From the NCBI GenBank assembly GCA_963783335.1, contig CAWAND010000010.1, positions 682,001-746,000 on the forward strand: 64,000 bases of DNA. The letters run 5' to 3'. Origin of the DNA: CAWAND01 sp963783335. GTDB taxonomy: Bacteria > Chloroflexota > Anaerolineae > Anaerolineales > E44-bin32. Below are positions 55,851-64,000 of this stretch, piece by piece; position 1 is the first letter of the stretch, and each line of letters opens with the position of its first letter. Under the pieces are notes generated by a model. It saw only the letters and a list, made by a program, of their open reading frames with translations. It did not search any database and was not told where the DNA came from. The translations under genes and the position numbers were made by a program.

Positions 55851-55950
55851 GACTCACCGAAAAGGCAAAGTCATCGAAAGATGGCGGCGCAAAGCTAAAG
55901 GGTCTACTGCCAGAACCACGGGCTAGGACTGCCAGCTGCCGAGTTGAGTG
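55851..55950 (+). ncRNA. Class I c-di-GMP riboswitch (GEMM)
   Basis: The conserved blocks are in order: AAAGGCAAAG (55861-55870), a P2 hairpin capped by a GAAA tetraloop (TCATC-GAAA-GATGG), GGCGCAAAGCTAAAGGGTCTA (about 55885-55905), and the P3 3' side with CTAGGACTGCCAGCTGCCGAG (about 55923). These match the GEMM-I consensus, including the GCAAAGCyaaGGGTCTA core and the closing CTGCCG. P1 can form between ACTCA (55851-55857) and TGAGT (55945-55949). It sits 206 nt ahead of the first Tad gene, with a terminator hairpin between. Confidence 0.93.
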
Positions 55951-56025
55951 TGGAAGAAGCTGATCTCAACTTGCAGCTTCGCGTCAACCCGTGCAACGGC
56001 CTGAGGCCTGAGTGCGGGTCTTTTC
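55942..56025 (+). terminator. Riboswitch expression platform with terminator
   Basis: AGTTGAG of the P1 3' strand (55942-55948) is complementary to CTCAACT (55965-55971), so aptamer P1 and a downstream pairing compete. A GAAGCTG/CAGCTTC hairpin (55956-55980) is followed by a stem closed by ACCCG/CGGGT with an inner GGCCT/AGGCC (55987-56019) and TCTTTTC. The last element is terminator-like. Direction of control (ON or OFF) is not decided by sequence alone. Confidence 0.65.
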
Positions 56026-56156
56026 ATTATGGGGTAACGGGCGGGGGGATCTATTGATGGCCCTGCTTGGATCTGTCCATGGGAGGACCAAAGTGCCCTC
56101 CCACTGTTACGAAACTGTAAAGAGAGACCCCCGGCACAATCGCTTAGAGTAGGAAT

Positions 56157-57122
56157 ATGGATTTGGGTACTGGTGCAAAAAGTCAGCATTCACGTGAAAG
56201 AAGAACCGCCTGGCGCCATCGCGGCCAGGGACTGGTCGAGTTCATGCTGGTGCTGCCGGTGTTGCTCTTGATCACCTTGGGCGTGGTCGAGTTTGGGCGT
56301 CTGTTTGCTATTTACAGTATGGTGACATCCGCCTCGCGCGAGGCCGCCCGTTATGGGGCATCCGTGGGCGACAACGGCTCCGGGACCCCCAGGTATTTGG
56401 ATTGCGCCGGCATGCGGGCCGCAGCGAAGCGCATGTCTGTTCTGACTACATTGGGCGACTCTGATATTCAGATCACTTTCGATCATGGAGACACCAGCTC
56501 GGTCATCGCCACATGTGATAGCCACCCCATCCCGGGCTCAATTGCGCTGGGGGACCGGGTGATGGTACGGGTCAACGCCCACTATGAACCGATCGTGCCA
56601 CTGGTCAATATCCCGGTCCATACCATCACATCTATGACTGCCCGCACGATCTTGAAGGAAATCGACGCCGGCCCGACCGCCACCTTGGGCGGACCGATGG
56701 TGACGGAGACACCCACCAACACACCCAACCCGGCCTGGACGGCAACCAACACACCCACCCCAAGCAATACGCCCACGGCTACCGCCACGGCCACGGCCGG
56801 GCCATCGCTGACTCCCACCATCACCAACACGCTGCCCCCGAGCCCGACCCCGCTGCCTGTGCCGCAGAACTTCGTGGCCAGCATCAACTGCGCCAACAGC
56901 AAGGTCTCTTTTGATTGGACCTTCATTTCTGGGTTGGACTATTTCGCCATCTACCGCGTCGACCCGACCCCGGTGATCCAGATCGCCATTGACAGCAATC
57001 CGGCCTGCAACAACTGCGACGTCCTGCCATCGGGCGACACCACCCGCACATATTACGTGGTCTCTATCCGAAGCGGCCACGAAAGCGCGCCGTCCAATAC
57101 CTCCACGGTGACTTGCCCATGA
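56157..57122 (+). CDS. TadE-like pseudopilin with FN3-like tail
   Basis: 321 aa; the SD is weak (AGGA, 2 nt spacing). An N-terminal class III-type leader GQGLVEFMLVLPVLLLITLGVVEF, with Glu at +5 of the hydrophobic helix, is typical of TadE/TadG pseudopilins processed by a prepilin peptidase. After the pilin-like part (REAARYGASVGDNG, GDRVMVRV) comes a Thr/Pro linker (TPTPSNTPTATATATAGP) and a C-terminal fibronectin-type-III-like domain (PQNFVASINC, FDWTFISGLDYFAIYRV, YYVVSIRSG). First gene of a three-gene Tad cluster under the c-di-GMP riboswitch. Its stop overlaps the next start. Confidence 0.85.
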   Translation: MDLGTGAKSQHSRERRTAWRHRGQGLVEFMLVLPVLLLITLGVVEFGRLFAIYSMVTSASREAARYGASVGDNGSGTPRYLDCAGMRAAAKRMSVLTTLGDSDIQITFDHGDTSSVIATCDSHPIPGSIALGDRVMVRVNAHYEPIVPLVNIPVHTITSMTARTILKEIDAGPTATLGGPMVTETPTNTPNPAWTATNTPTPSNTPTATATATAGPSLTPTITNTLPPSPTPLPVPQNFVASINCANSKVSFDWTFISGLDYFAIYRVDPTPVIQIAIDSNPACNNCDVLPSGDTTRTYYVVSIRSGHESAPSNTSTVTCP

Positions 57123-57583
57123 GACACAGAGCCCTGATACCTTGCGAGAAGAGCGCAACGACCCGCCGATGTCGAACGTCTATCGGGCAGAGGGGCCAGA
57201 GTCTGGTCGAAATGGCGATCTCCTTGACCATGCTCCTGATGCTCATGGCCGGCGTGCTGGACATTGGGCGTGCGTACTACACATATCTTTCGCTGCGCGA
57301 TGCCGCCGCCGAGGGCGCCGCCTACGGTTCGATCCACCCCACAGACACCAGCGGGATCATCGATCGGGTGGTCGGCGAGAGCCCGGGCGGCGTCGTCGAT
57401 TGGAACGCATCGACCGTGGCCACCGACATCCTGGTGAAGAACTGCCGCGGCGGCGGGATCAAAGTCAAAGTGGATTACAGCTACACCCTGCTGACGCCAT
57501 TCATCGGATCGATCGCCGGCAGCCAGACCCTGCCGTTGAGCGCCACAGTGGTCAATACGATTTTGTCCCCGGCCTGCCCGTGA
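57119..57583 (+). CDS. TadE-family pseudopilin
   Basis: 154 aa. The ATG overlaps the previous stop as ATGA. Short basic N-terminus, then RGQSLVEMAISLTMLLMLMAGVLDIGRAYYTYLSLRDAAAEGAAYGS, the TadE hydrophobic helix and motif with Glu. The C-terminal half (VDYSYTLLTPFIGSIAG) is the usual short beta region. Secreted minor-pilin role in a Tad/Flp-like pilus is inferred; no TadA ATPase, TadB/C or prepilin peptidase is in the window, so the machinery must be elsewhere. Confidence 0.85.
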   Translation: MRHRALIPCEKSATTRRCRTSIGQRGQSLVEMAISLTMLLMLMAGVLDIGRAYYTYLSLRDAAAEGAAYGSIHPTDTSGIIDRVVGESPGGVVDWNASTVATDILVKNCRGGGIKVKVDYSYTLLTPFIGSIAGSQTLPLSATVVNTILSPACP

Positions 57584-57629
57584 TGTGTGTCGATCGGATA
57601 GGGCGGGGAATGAGGAGAATGGGTTGTTG

Positions 57630-58851
57630 ATGAAGTTTCTGGGGCGTACATCTCAATCGGGCCAGTCGATCATTATCTTGGCGCTGAGCTTCATCGTTCT
57701 GCTCGGCTTCTCCGGCCTGGCCATTGACGGCGGGATTCTCTACTCCGACCGCCGGCATGCCCAGAATGCTGCCGATGCCGGTTCTCTGGCCGGCGCCCTG
57801 GCCATTCTGCAGGGAAACAACCCGGTTCCCATCGCCTACGCCCGCGTGGCCGACAACGAGTACGACAACGACGGTGTGCGCAATTGGGTCAACGTGTATT
57901 GGCCGCCAGTAGACGGCCCCTACGCCGGCGACAACAACTACGTCGAGGTCAAGATCCGCTCCAAGGTCGACAGCGTTTTCGCCCACTTTGTCTACTCGGG
58001 CGACCTCGAGAACACCGTCACGGCCATCGCCCACGCCAAGCCGGCCACCGTCGAGCCGTTCCTCAGCGGCGATGCCATGGTCGGCCTGGCCAAGAGCGGT
58101 TGTTCTGTGGTGTGGAGCCACGGCAACAACCACACCGAGATCGACGGCAGCGGAATCTTCGTCAACTCGGATCATCCAGATTGTGCCTTCAAGGCCAGCG
58201 GTAGTAATGTCCTCGATGTGGATACTTACATTCACGTGGTGGGCGGCTTCGAGATCAGCGGCGGGGCCATCGTCAACCCCACCCCACTGGGCGGGTTCCC
58301 GCAGATCGAGACCCCCATCGTGCCGACGCCATCGTGCGGTGGCAGCTCCACCACTACGACCAACGCCGACGGATCGAAAACAATGACCCCGGGAAACACG
58401 TCCGACTTCAACTTCCACGGCGGCACCTGGACCCTTGAATCTGGCATCTACTGCGTCAGCGGCGGCTTCTCGGTCAATAGCGGGACGAACATCACCGGCC
58501 AAGACGTGTTGATCTATCTCGAGTCGGGCGACATCAGTTGGAATGGCTCGGCAACGCTTAACCTTGGACGCGCCGGACGACGGCGAGTATGCCAACATGC
58601 TGATCTACCAGGACCCATCCAACACCAGCATGGCTACCATTAACGGGGACTCGGGGTCGTCATTCACCGGCACAATGTTCATCCCCAGCGCCGAGGTGCA
58701 GATCAACGGGACCGGTTCGGCGGATGGCTTTCATTCACAGGTGATTGGCAACATCGTCGACATGAGCGGCACAGCGGACATGCACATCATCTACAACGAC
58801 AACGAGAATTTCGCCTTCCGGGAACCGGCTCAGGTGGAGCTGACCCAGTAG
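57630..58851 (+). CDS. TadG-like protein, split by a +1 frameshift
   Basis: The ATG of MKFLGRTSQSGQ has GAGGAG 12 nt upstream. N-terminal helix SIIILALSFIVLLGFSGLAIDGGILYSDRRHAQNAADAGSLAGALA is the TadG/Tad-like pattern. The first frame stops at 58643; the continuation runs in the next frame to 58851 (DAPDDGEYANMLIYQD, FTGTMFIPSAEVQINGTGSADGFHSQVIGNIVDMSGTADMHIIYND). Removing one C at 58562-58563 (AACCTTGG to AACTTGG) joins ATLNLDAPDDGEYANM. The full protein is about 406 aa. It is the last gene of the cluster and is followed by a terminator. Confidence 0.85.
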
Positions 58852-58886
58852 CTGCCGTATCCCGCGCTCAACTTAAACGATCCCTT

Positions 58887-58914
58887 GAGCCGCCAAATAG
58901 GCGGCTCTTTCTTT
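58887..58914 (+). terminator. Intrinsic terminator of the Tad cluster
   Basis: GAGCCGCC-aaata-GGCGGCTC (8-bp stem) then TTTCTTTG. Thirty-five nt after the TadG-like stop. Confidence 0.9.
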
Positions 58915-59125
58915 GTCAGCAGCACCTGCTGGCGCGGGACTTGCACTCTCCAACATAGGCGTATCCTGGCCATCATGGCATTCGAATGGCCTTGTCTGGG
59001 CTGGAAAAACTCATATACATTTCTAACGCGCCGAGGCGGGTCTCAGGATGAGCCCGATGTTATAATCGCCTCGAAGCGTGCTCGGGAAGGCCTGGGCACG
59101 CACTTTTGAAGGGAAGGTACGTCCC
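58915..59125 (+). other. clpC leader region
   Basis: About 210 nt before clpC. A TATAAT (59061-59066) is visible but the expected -35 position is not convincing. No CtsR- or HrcA-type operator (CIRCE) was found. The SD GGGAAGG lies at 59111-59117. Confidence 0.45.
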
Positions 59126-61603
59126 ATGATGCGATTCGATCGCTTCACCGAGCGTGCCCAGGACGCTGCCCAGCGGGCGGCGGAGATTATCCAACGCTAT
59201 GGGCACAATCAAATCGACACCGAACACATTCTGCTGGCGCTTATCGAGCAGCCCCAGGGTGTGATTCCTCAGATCCTGGAGCGCCTCAACATTGAAATCG
59301 AGCAGTTAGCTGATCGCATCGACCAGCAGCTGCGCAGCAGTCCCAAAGCCAACATCTACGGCGGCGGCGCCGGCCAGATCTTCATTACCCCGCGCGTCAA
59401 GCGCGTAGTGGATATGGCCAACGAAGAAGCCAACCGCCTCAAGGATGAGTACATCTCCACCGAACACCTGTTTCTGGCGATCCTTTCCGAGCGCAACACG
59501 GCCATCGCCAGGCTGCTGTCGGAGGAGGGCATCACCAAGGACCGTGTCTACGATGCCATCAAGGACATACGCGGCGGACAGCGGGTCACCGACCGCAAGG
59601 CGGAATCTCGCTATCGTACGCTGGAGAAGTACTCGCGCGACCTGACCCAGCTGGCCAAGGAAGGCAAGCTTGACCCGGTCATCGGGCGCGACGACGAAAT
59701 CCTGCGCGTCATCCAGATCCTTTCCCGCCGCACAAAGAACAACCCTGTGCTGATCGGCGAGGCCGGCGTGGGCAAGACAGCCATCGTCGAGGGCCTGGCG
59801 CAGAAGATCGCCACCAACGATGTCCCTGAAATCCTGATGGGCAAGCGCGTCGTCCAGCTCGACCTGGGCGCCATGATCGCCGGCTCGCGTTTCCGGGGTG
59901 AGTTCGAAGAGCGGCTGAAGGCCTCCATGGAGGAGATTGAGCGCTCAGAAGGCGAAATCATCCTGATGATCGACGAGCTCCACACCGTCGTCGGTGCGGG
60001 ATCGGCCCAAGGCGCCATGGATGCCTCCAATATGCTCAAGCCGGCGCTGGCGCGCGGCGAACTGCAGTGCATCGGCGCCACCACCCTCGACGAGTATCAG
60101 AAGCATATTGAGAAGGACGCCGCCCTCGAACGGCGCTTCGCCTCCGTCTATGTGGACGAACCGACGGTGGACGAGACCATCGAGATGCTCAAGGGGCTGC
60201 GAGATCGCTACGAGGCCCATCACAAGGTGCACTTCTCCGATGCCGCCCTTGTGGCGGCTGCCAAGCTCTCACACCGCTATGTCTCCGGCCGATCGCTGCC
60301 CGACAAGGCCATCGACCTGATCGACGAAGCGGCTGCCAAGCTGCGCATCGCCCTCTACTCGCTTCCTTCCGAACTCAAGGAACTCAAGACCGAGATCGAC
60401 CGCATATTGGCCGAGGAAGAGCAGGCCGGACTGGAACGTGATTATGAGCGCGCCGCCGATATGAAAGCCCAGCGGCTGCGGCTCGAGACCGAATTCAAAG
60501 AAAAGCGCGACGCCTGGGAGTCGGAACACCAGCTGGACGAAGTGGTCGACGAACACGACATCGCTGAAGTCGTGGCCCAATGGACCGGCATTCCGGTGAG
60601 CCAGATGTTGGAAACAGAAGCCGAGAAGCTGCTGCACATGGAGGAACGGCTCCATGAGCGCATCGTGGGGCAGGACGAAGCCATCCACGCGCTGGCAGAT
60701 GCCATCCGCCGGGCGCGAGCCGGCCTGAAAGATCCGCGTCGTCCGATCGGCTCGTTCATCTTTTTGGGCTCATCCGGCGTGGGCAAGACCGAGCTGGCCA
60801 AAGCGCTGGCGGAATTCTTGTTCGACGATGAGGATGCGGTGGTTCGCGTCGATATGAGTGAGTATCGCGAACAGCATACGGCCTCCCGGCTCTTCGGGGC
60901 GCCTCCAGGGTATGTCGGCTACGAAGAAGGCGGTCAACTTACCGAAGCCGTGCGGCGCCGCCCCTACCGAGTGATCCTCTTCGACGAGATCGAGAAGGCC
61001 CACCCTGAAGTCTGGAATTCGCTGCTGCAAATCTTGGACGACGGTCGCCTGACCGATGGCCAGGGCCGGCTGGTGGACTTCCGCAACACGGTCCTGATCA
61101 TGACCTCCAACCTGGGCACCGAATTCGTGACCAAGGGCGGCACCCTGGGGTTCTTGCGAGCCGATTCTGAAGACCAGGCACACGAGGGCGATGAGAAGAT
61201 CGAAAAGGCGCTCCGTGACACATTCCGTCCCGAGTTCTTGAATCGGATCGACGAGATCATCATCTTCTCGCCGCTTTCGCCCGAGCAGATGCTGGAGATT
61301 GTCGATCTGCAGATGGACGAGATTCGCGGGCGCCTGGCTGAGAACGGCCTGCTCGTCGAACTCACCGACCCCGCTCGGTCGTGGCTGGCCAAGGAAGGCT
61401 ACGACCCGATGTTCGGCGCCCGACCACTGAGGCGCGCCCTCCAGAAGCACGTCGAGAGTCCGCTCTCGATCAAGCTGCTGCGCGGTGAATTCTCCGAAGG
61501 AGATACCGTCGTGGTCGACCTGGACGAGGTCGAGGGCGAGGTCATCTTCCGGCCCCCGGACAAGAGCGCCCCGGTTGAGGTCACCGAAGAAGTCTCTGCC
61601 TGA
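59126..61603 (+). CDS. clpC: ClpC-type AAA+ protease ATPase
   Basis: 825 aa from MMRFDRFTERAQDAAQRAAEIIQRYGHNQIDTEHILLALI, an intact N-domain of two Clp repeats. D1: Walker A GEAGVGKTAIVEGLA, Walker B IILMIDELHTVVGAG. Middle UVR-type segment (ERDYERAADMKAQRLRLETEF) marks ClpC and not ClpB. D2: Walker A FLGSSGVGKTELAKALA, LFDEIEKAHPEVWN, DGRLTDGQGRLVDFRN. C-terminal D2-small domain FGARPLRRALQKHVESPLS. It unfolds proteins for the ClpP peptidase. Monocistronic with its own terminator. Confidence 0.95.
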   Translation: MMRFDRFTERAQDAAQRAAEIIQRYGHNQIDTEHILLALIEQPQGVIPQILERLNIEIEQLADRIDQQLRSSPKANIYGGGAGQIFITPRVKRVVDMANEEANRLKDEYISTEHLFLAILSERNTAIARLLSEEGITKDRVYDAIKDIRGGQRVTDRKAESRYRTLEKYSRDLTQLAKEGKLDPVIGRDDEILRVIQILSRRTKNNPVLIGEAGVGKTAIVEGLAQKIATNDVPEILMGKRVVQLDLGAMIAGSRFRGEFEERLKASMEEIERSEGEIILMIDELHTVVGAGSAQGAMDASNMLKPALARGELQCIGATTLDEYQKHIEKDAALERRFASVYVDEPTVDETIEMLKGLRDRYEAHHKVHFSDAALVAAAKLSHRYVSGRSLPDKAIDLIDEAAAKLRIALYSLPSELKELKTEIDRILAEEEQAGLERDYERAADMKAQRLRLETEFKEKRDAWESEHQLDEVVDEHDIAEVVAQWTGIPVSQMLETEAEKLLHMEERLHERIVGQDEAIHALADAIRRARAGLKDPRRPIGSFIFLGSSGVGKTELAKALAEFLFDDEDAVVRVDMSEYREQHTASRLFGAPPGYVGYEEGGQLTEAVRRRPYRVILFDEIEKAHPEVWNSLLQILDDGRLTDGQGRLVDFRNTVLIMTSNLGTEFVTKGGTLGFLRADSEDQAHEGDEKIEKALRDTFRPEFLNRIDEIIIFSPLSPEQMLEIVDLQMDEIRGRLAENGLLVELTDPARSWLAKEGYDPMFGARPLRRALQKHVESPLSIKLLRGEFSEGDTVVVDLDEVEGEVIFRPPDKSAPVEVTEEVSA

Positions 61604-61635
61604 GACTTCTGATAGAACCCATACCATGGATAGAT

Positions 61636-61663
61636 AACGCCCCCGCCAGTTGGCGGGGGCGTT
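61636..61663 (+). terminator. Intrinsic terminator after clpC
   Basis: AACGCCCCCGCCA-gt-TGGCGGGGGCGTT, a 13-bp stem followed by TCGCGTC; the final TTT of the stem and two A at its base make it usable on both strands, between convergent clpC and recN. Confidence 0.8.
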
Positions 61664-61690
61664 TCGCGTCTCATCCCAACCAGATTTTGA

Positions 61691-61708
61691 TTGTGAAAGT
61701 CTTCACAA
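61691..61708. promoter_or_regulatory. Perfect TTGTGAA-N4-TTCACAA palindrome at the recN 3' end
   Basis: Spacer AGTC, identical to the site at 18448. It contains the recN TGA stop (61703-61705 on the minus strand) in a convergent gap, so it is not upstream of a gene. Confidence 0.6.
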
Positions 61709-63451
61709 TGGTCCGGCCTCGGAATCGCCTGCGGTTTTGGCTGCGGCAGCCCCTTTCAGCAGCTGGCGCGCGCTCTCCAGGTTGGGTTCGGACTCCCCGC
61801 CCAACATCTGTGCCAGCTCCGCATTTCGAGTCTCGCCTTCCAAGGGCCGAACAACGGTGATCGTGCGGCCTGAACGGATGACCTTTTCAACCTTGAAGTG
61901 CCGGTCGCCGAAGGCTGCCAACTGCGGCAAATGCGTGATGCACAGCACCTGGTGGGATTGAGCCAGTGTCCAAAGCTTCTGGCCCACGATGGCGCCCACA
62001 CGACCGCCGATGCCCTGGTCGATTTCATCGAATATCAGAGTTGGCGTCTCGTCAGCAGTGGCCAACACGCCTTTCAGGCCGAGCATCAAGCGCGATGTCT
62101 CGCCCCCGGAGGCGATCTTCACCAAGGGCTTGTGGCCCTCGCCTGGATTTGGGGCGACCATGAACTCAATCTGGTCAAGACCGTTGGCCGTATACGCCAG
62201 CCGGCGGCCGTCCACCGGCACCCCATCGGGGGTCTCTCGCGCCGAGATCTCCACAGCGAACTCGGCGCCGTCCATGTTCAGCGCCTGCAGTTCCGACCCA
62301 ATCGCCTCAGCCAAGTTCTCGCCAGCCGCCAGGCGGGATGCGGTCAGCCCGGCGCCCAGGGCGCCCACCTTCCGCAGCAGCTCATCACGCTGGCGCGCCA
62401 GATCCTCAAGCCGCTCGCTGGCGTGTGTGATTGACTCCAGTTGCTCCCGCGCACGCGCGGCGTGGGCCAGAATGGCGTCTTCGCTGCCTCCGTACTTGCG
62501 CGACAAATCACGGATCAACGCCACCCGTTCTTCCACTTCATCCAGCCGGCTGGGATTGAATTCAACCGAATCGCGGTAGATTCGAAGACGGCGGGTCAGG
62601 TCGCCAAGCTGCTCCAGCAGGGCCTGGGCTTCCGCCTGGGTTGGGGATAGGCTCGGGTCAATGTTGGAGAGATCATCGATCGCTTCCACCGCCTGGCCCA
62701 ATAGGTCCGAGGCCGAGTATTCGCCGTGGATGCCCTCTTCCAATGCGGCCATGGCCTGTTCACAAAGCAAAGCCAAGCGCTCAGCGTTGGCCAGTCGTGC
62801 CCGCTCCTCGACCAGGGCCTGCTCCTCGCCCGGTTCCAGGGCGGCGGCTTCGATTTCGTTGATTTGGAAGGCCAACAGATCCGCTCGCCGCTCGCTGTCC
62901 TGTTCGTTTTGGCGCAGCGCCGTGAGCTGGTGCTCCACCTCACGCAGCTGGCTGAACACTTCGCGGTACCCGTCGACCGCGTCCTCGAGACCTGCGTAGC
63001 GATCCAGCAGGCGCAGGTGATGGCCGACGTGGAGCAGACTTAGGTGTTCCGATTGGCCGTGCACGTCCACCAGAAACTCGCCCAATTCTCTGAGCAAGCC
63101 CAGGTTCACCACCCGCCCGTTGACGCGACAAATGTTCCGGCCTTCGAGGCGAATCTCCCGTGCCAGGGTCACATAACCCGGATCATCCAGCAGGGCTTCC
63201 CGCTCCAAGATGCCCGCCACCGCATCGCGTATGGGAGTGTCCAGGCGAAAACCACCTTCGATAAGGGCCATCTCAGCCCCGGCGCGGACGGCCGTGGTGT
63301 CTGCTCGTCCACCCAGAAGCAGTTCAAGGGCATCGACGATAATCGACTTGCCCGCTCCGGTTTCGCCGGTGAAGATCGAAAGGCCTTCTCCGAGAGAAAG
63401 CTGTAAATCATCGATAATGGCGAAGTTGCGTATCGTGAGGTCTGAAAGCAT
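61703..63451 (-). CDS. recN: DNA repair protein RecN
   Basis: 582 aa from MLSDLTIRNFAIID (a long upstream in-frame extension is not family sequence). SMC-like ATPase: Walker A TGETGAGKSIIVDALELLLGGRAD, conserved VDVHGQSEHLSLL, two coiled-coil arms (EEQALVEERARLANAERLALL; ARQRDELLRKVGALGAGL), signature KIASGGETSRLMLGLK, and Walker B LIFDEIDQGIGGRVGAIVGQKL with CITHLPQLAAFGDRHFKVEK. Acts in double-strand-break repair. Its start is 8 nt after the upstream zinc-finger gene stop, so the two share an operon. Confidence 0.95.
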   Translation of the reverse strand: MLSDLTIRNFAIIDDLQLSLGEGLSIFTGETGAGKSIIVDALELLLGGRADTTAVRAGAEMALIEGGFRLDTPIRDAVAGILEREALLDDPGYVTLAREIRLEGRNICRVNGRVVNLGLLRELGEFLVDVHGQSEHLSLLHVGHHLRLLDRYAGLEDAVDGYREVFSQLREVEHQLTALRQNEQDSERRADLLAFQINEIEAAALEPGEEQALVEERARLANAERLALLCEQAMAALEEGIHGEYSASDLLGQAVEAIDDLSNIDPSLSPTQAEAQALLEQLGDLTRRLRIYRDSVEFNPSRLDEVEERVALIRDLSRKYGGSEDAILAHAARAREQLESITHASERLEDLARQRDELLRKVGALGAGLTASRLAAGENLAEAIGSELQALNMDGAEFAVEISARETPDGVPVDGRRLAYTANGLDQIEFMVAPNPGEGHKPLVKIASGGETSRLMLGLKGVLATADETPTLIFDEIDQGIGGRVGAIVGQKLWTLAQSHQVLCITHLPQLAAFGDRHFKVEKVIRSGRTITVVRPLEGETRNAELAQMLGGESEPNLESARQLLKGAAAAKTAGDSEAGPL

Positions 63452-63459
63452 GTCGGTGG

Positions 63460-63999
63460 CTAGAAGCGAATCCCCCTCAGCCGGTAGTAGAGGGTGCTGA
63501 TCATGATGGCACCACTCGCCAAGGGCCACAGCGTACCAAACAAGATCCCGAGGAGGGCTTGCGACGATCCCACCCCGCCGCCCACCACCAGGACCAAGCT
63601 GACGATGGGGAAGACCAGATGGGGAAGCACCCCCGCCGCGCCGCCGATAGCCGCCGCCCGAGGCAGTCGCCGGCCGCGTCGCCTGCGAACGGCCCAACGG
63701 ATGATTTCCGCCAGCCCACCGCCGGCAATCGGCGCCACCAGCAACCCCCAAAAGCCGATGAAGTTGAGCACGCCCACTGCCACCGCCACGCCGATGGCTG
63801 CCAGGATAACAGCTACCGCGTAGTCCAACCCGACTGCCGTCTCGAAGATCTTCTGTTGGCCCCGAACACATTCCTTGCACCGGTAGCCCACCGGCGTGCG
63901 CACCGCGCACTGGCTGCAGATCAGCTTTCCACATTTATTGCAGCGCAGGCTGGTCTCGCGATCGGGGTGGTTGGCACATACCAGCGCCAATTCGGCCAT
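63460..63999 (-). CDS. B-box-type zinc-finger membrane protein
   Basis: 179 aa, start at the window edge but apparently complete. N-terminal Cys/His cluster: CANHPDRETSLRCNKCGKLICSQCAVRTPVGYRCKEC, a B-box/zinc-ribbon-like fold with seven Cys and one His. It is followed by four hydrophobic helices (VAVILAAIGVAVAVGVLNFIGFWGLLVAPIAGG; GAAGVLPHLVFPIVSLVLVVGG; LLGILFGTLWPLASGAIMISTLYY). I recall similar B-box zinc-finger plus membrane proteins as common in Chloroflexota and Actinobacteria. Function unknown; it precedes recN in the operon. Confidence 0.82.
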   Translation of the reverse strand: MAELALVCANHPDRETSLRCNKCGKLICSQCAVRTPVGYRCKECVRGQQKIFETAVGLDYAVAVILAAIGVAVAVGVLNFIGFWGLLVAPIAGGGLAEIIRWAVRRRRGRRLPRAAAIGGAAGVLPHLVFPIVSLVLVVGGGVGSSQALLGILFGTLWPLASGAIMISTLYYRLRGIRF

Positions 64000-64000
64000 C

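Noticed and set aside
61703..63934. RecN with a 160-residue N-terminal extension
   Set aside because: The extension overlaps the zinc-finger gene in another frame and is not RecN sequence; the ATG at 63451 matches the family start.

Overview
The window looks like a chromosomal segment of a member of the phylum Chloroflexota, probably Anaerolineae-like. This rests on the style of the proteins: many lipoproteins and secreted proteins with Thr/Pro-rich linkers, a giant DUF11-repeat surface protein carrying a sortase domain, TadE/TadG-like proteins, a DUF2085 membrane protein and ClpC. It is an inference, because there is no rRNA gene or other phylogenetic marker here. The sequence is GC-rich; the stretch from about 9.0 to 16.5 kb looks visibly less so (not computed).

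Layout. (1) 1-16.7 kb is an accessory region. It holds a very large RHS/YD-repeat protein (about 3,200 aa, in three frames) whose shell is interrupted by twelve 82-84 aa carboxypeptidase-regulatory/Cna-B-like repeats and which ends in a toxin-44-like domain. Downstream are a small lipoprotein, an IS110-family element with a probable bridge-RNA region, an orphan RHS tip carrying a GHSAG lipase-like domain, a propeller lipoprotein, and a TolB-like lipoprotein pseudogene flanked by two collinear ~204-nt repeats with tRNA-like 3' ends. (2) 16.8-29.2 kb, mostly minus strand: a BNR/sialidase-like propeller coupled to a MoaD/ThiS-like protein, a P-loop protein, an arylsulfotransferase lipoprotein, amrB-amrS (plus strand), an amidohydrolase, a GT1 glycosyltransferase, a PadR remnant, a GH-A-like lipoprotein and lhgO. 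(3) 29.3-35.1 kb, plus strand: DUF2085, DoxX, a CopB-type P-type ATPase, a TlpA thioredoxin and a LysM-M23 endopeptidase. (4) 35.2-47.3 kb: aldo-keto reductase, YbaK deacylase, PadR-MFS operon, aminotransferase, SDR, thrC-thrB, a propeller lipoprotein, two paralogous small lipoproteins, mutY and an O-methyltransferase. (5) 47.4-58.9 kb is a surface-structure region: a 2,730-aa DUF11-repeat protein with an LPATG motif and a sortase domain on one polypeptide, divergent from a three-gene Tad cluster preceded by a class I c-di-GMP (GEMM) riboswitch and a terminator. (6) 59.1-64 kb: clpC, recN and a zinc-finger membrane protein.

How it fits together. The two ends of the window carry large cell-surface systems: a modular RHS toxin locus with an exchangeable tip, and a c-di-GMP-controlled pseudopilin cluster beside a giant adhesin-like protein that carries its own sortase. 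The middle is metabolic and stress-related. Six 18-bp palindromes of the form TTGTGAANNNNTTCACAA (Rex/CRP-like) lie between genes, four of them at gene 3' ends.

Data-quality note. Five genes (the RHS gene twice, the aminotransferase, thrC and the TadG-like gene) are each broken by what looks like one extra base; four of these five sites are an extended run of one base. All are +1 events and thrC should be needed, so residual sequencing or assembly indels are the simplest explanation. The TAG codon in the TolB-like gene is a different kind of lesion.
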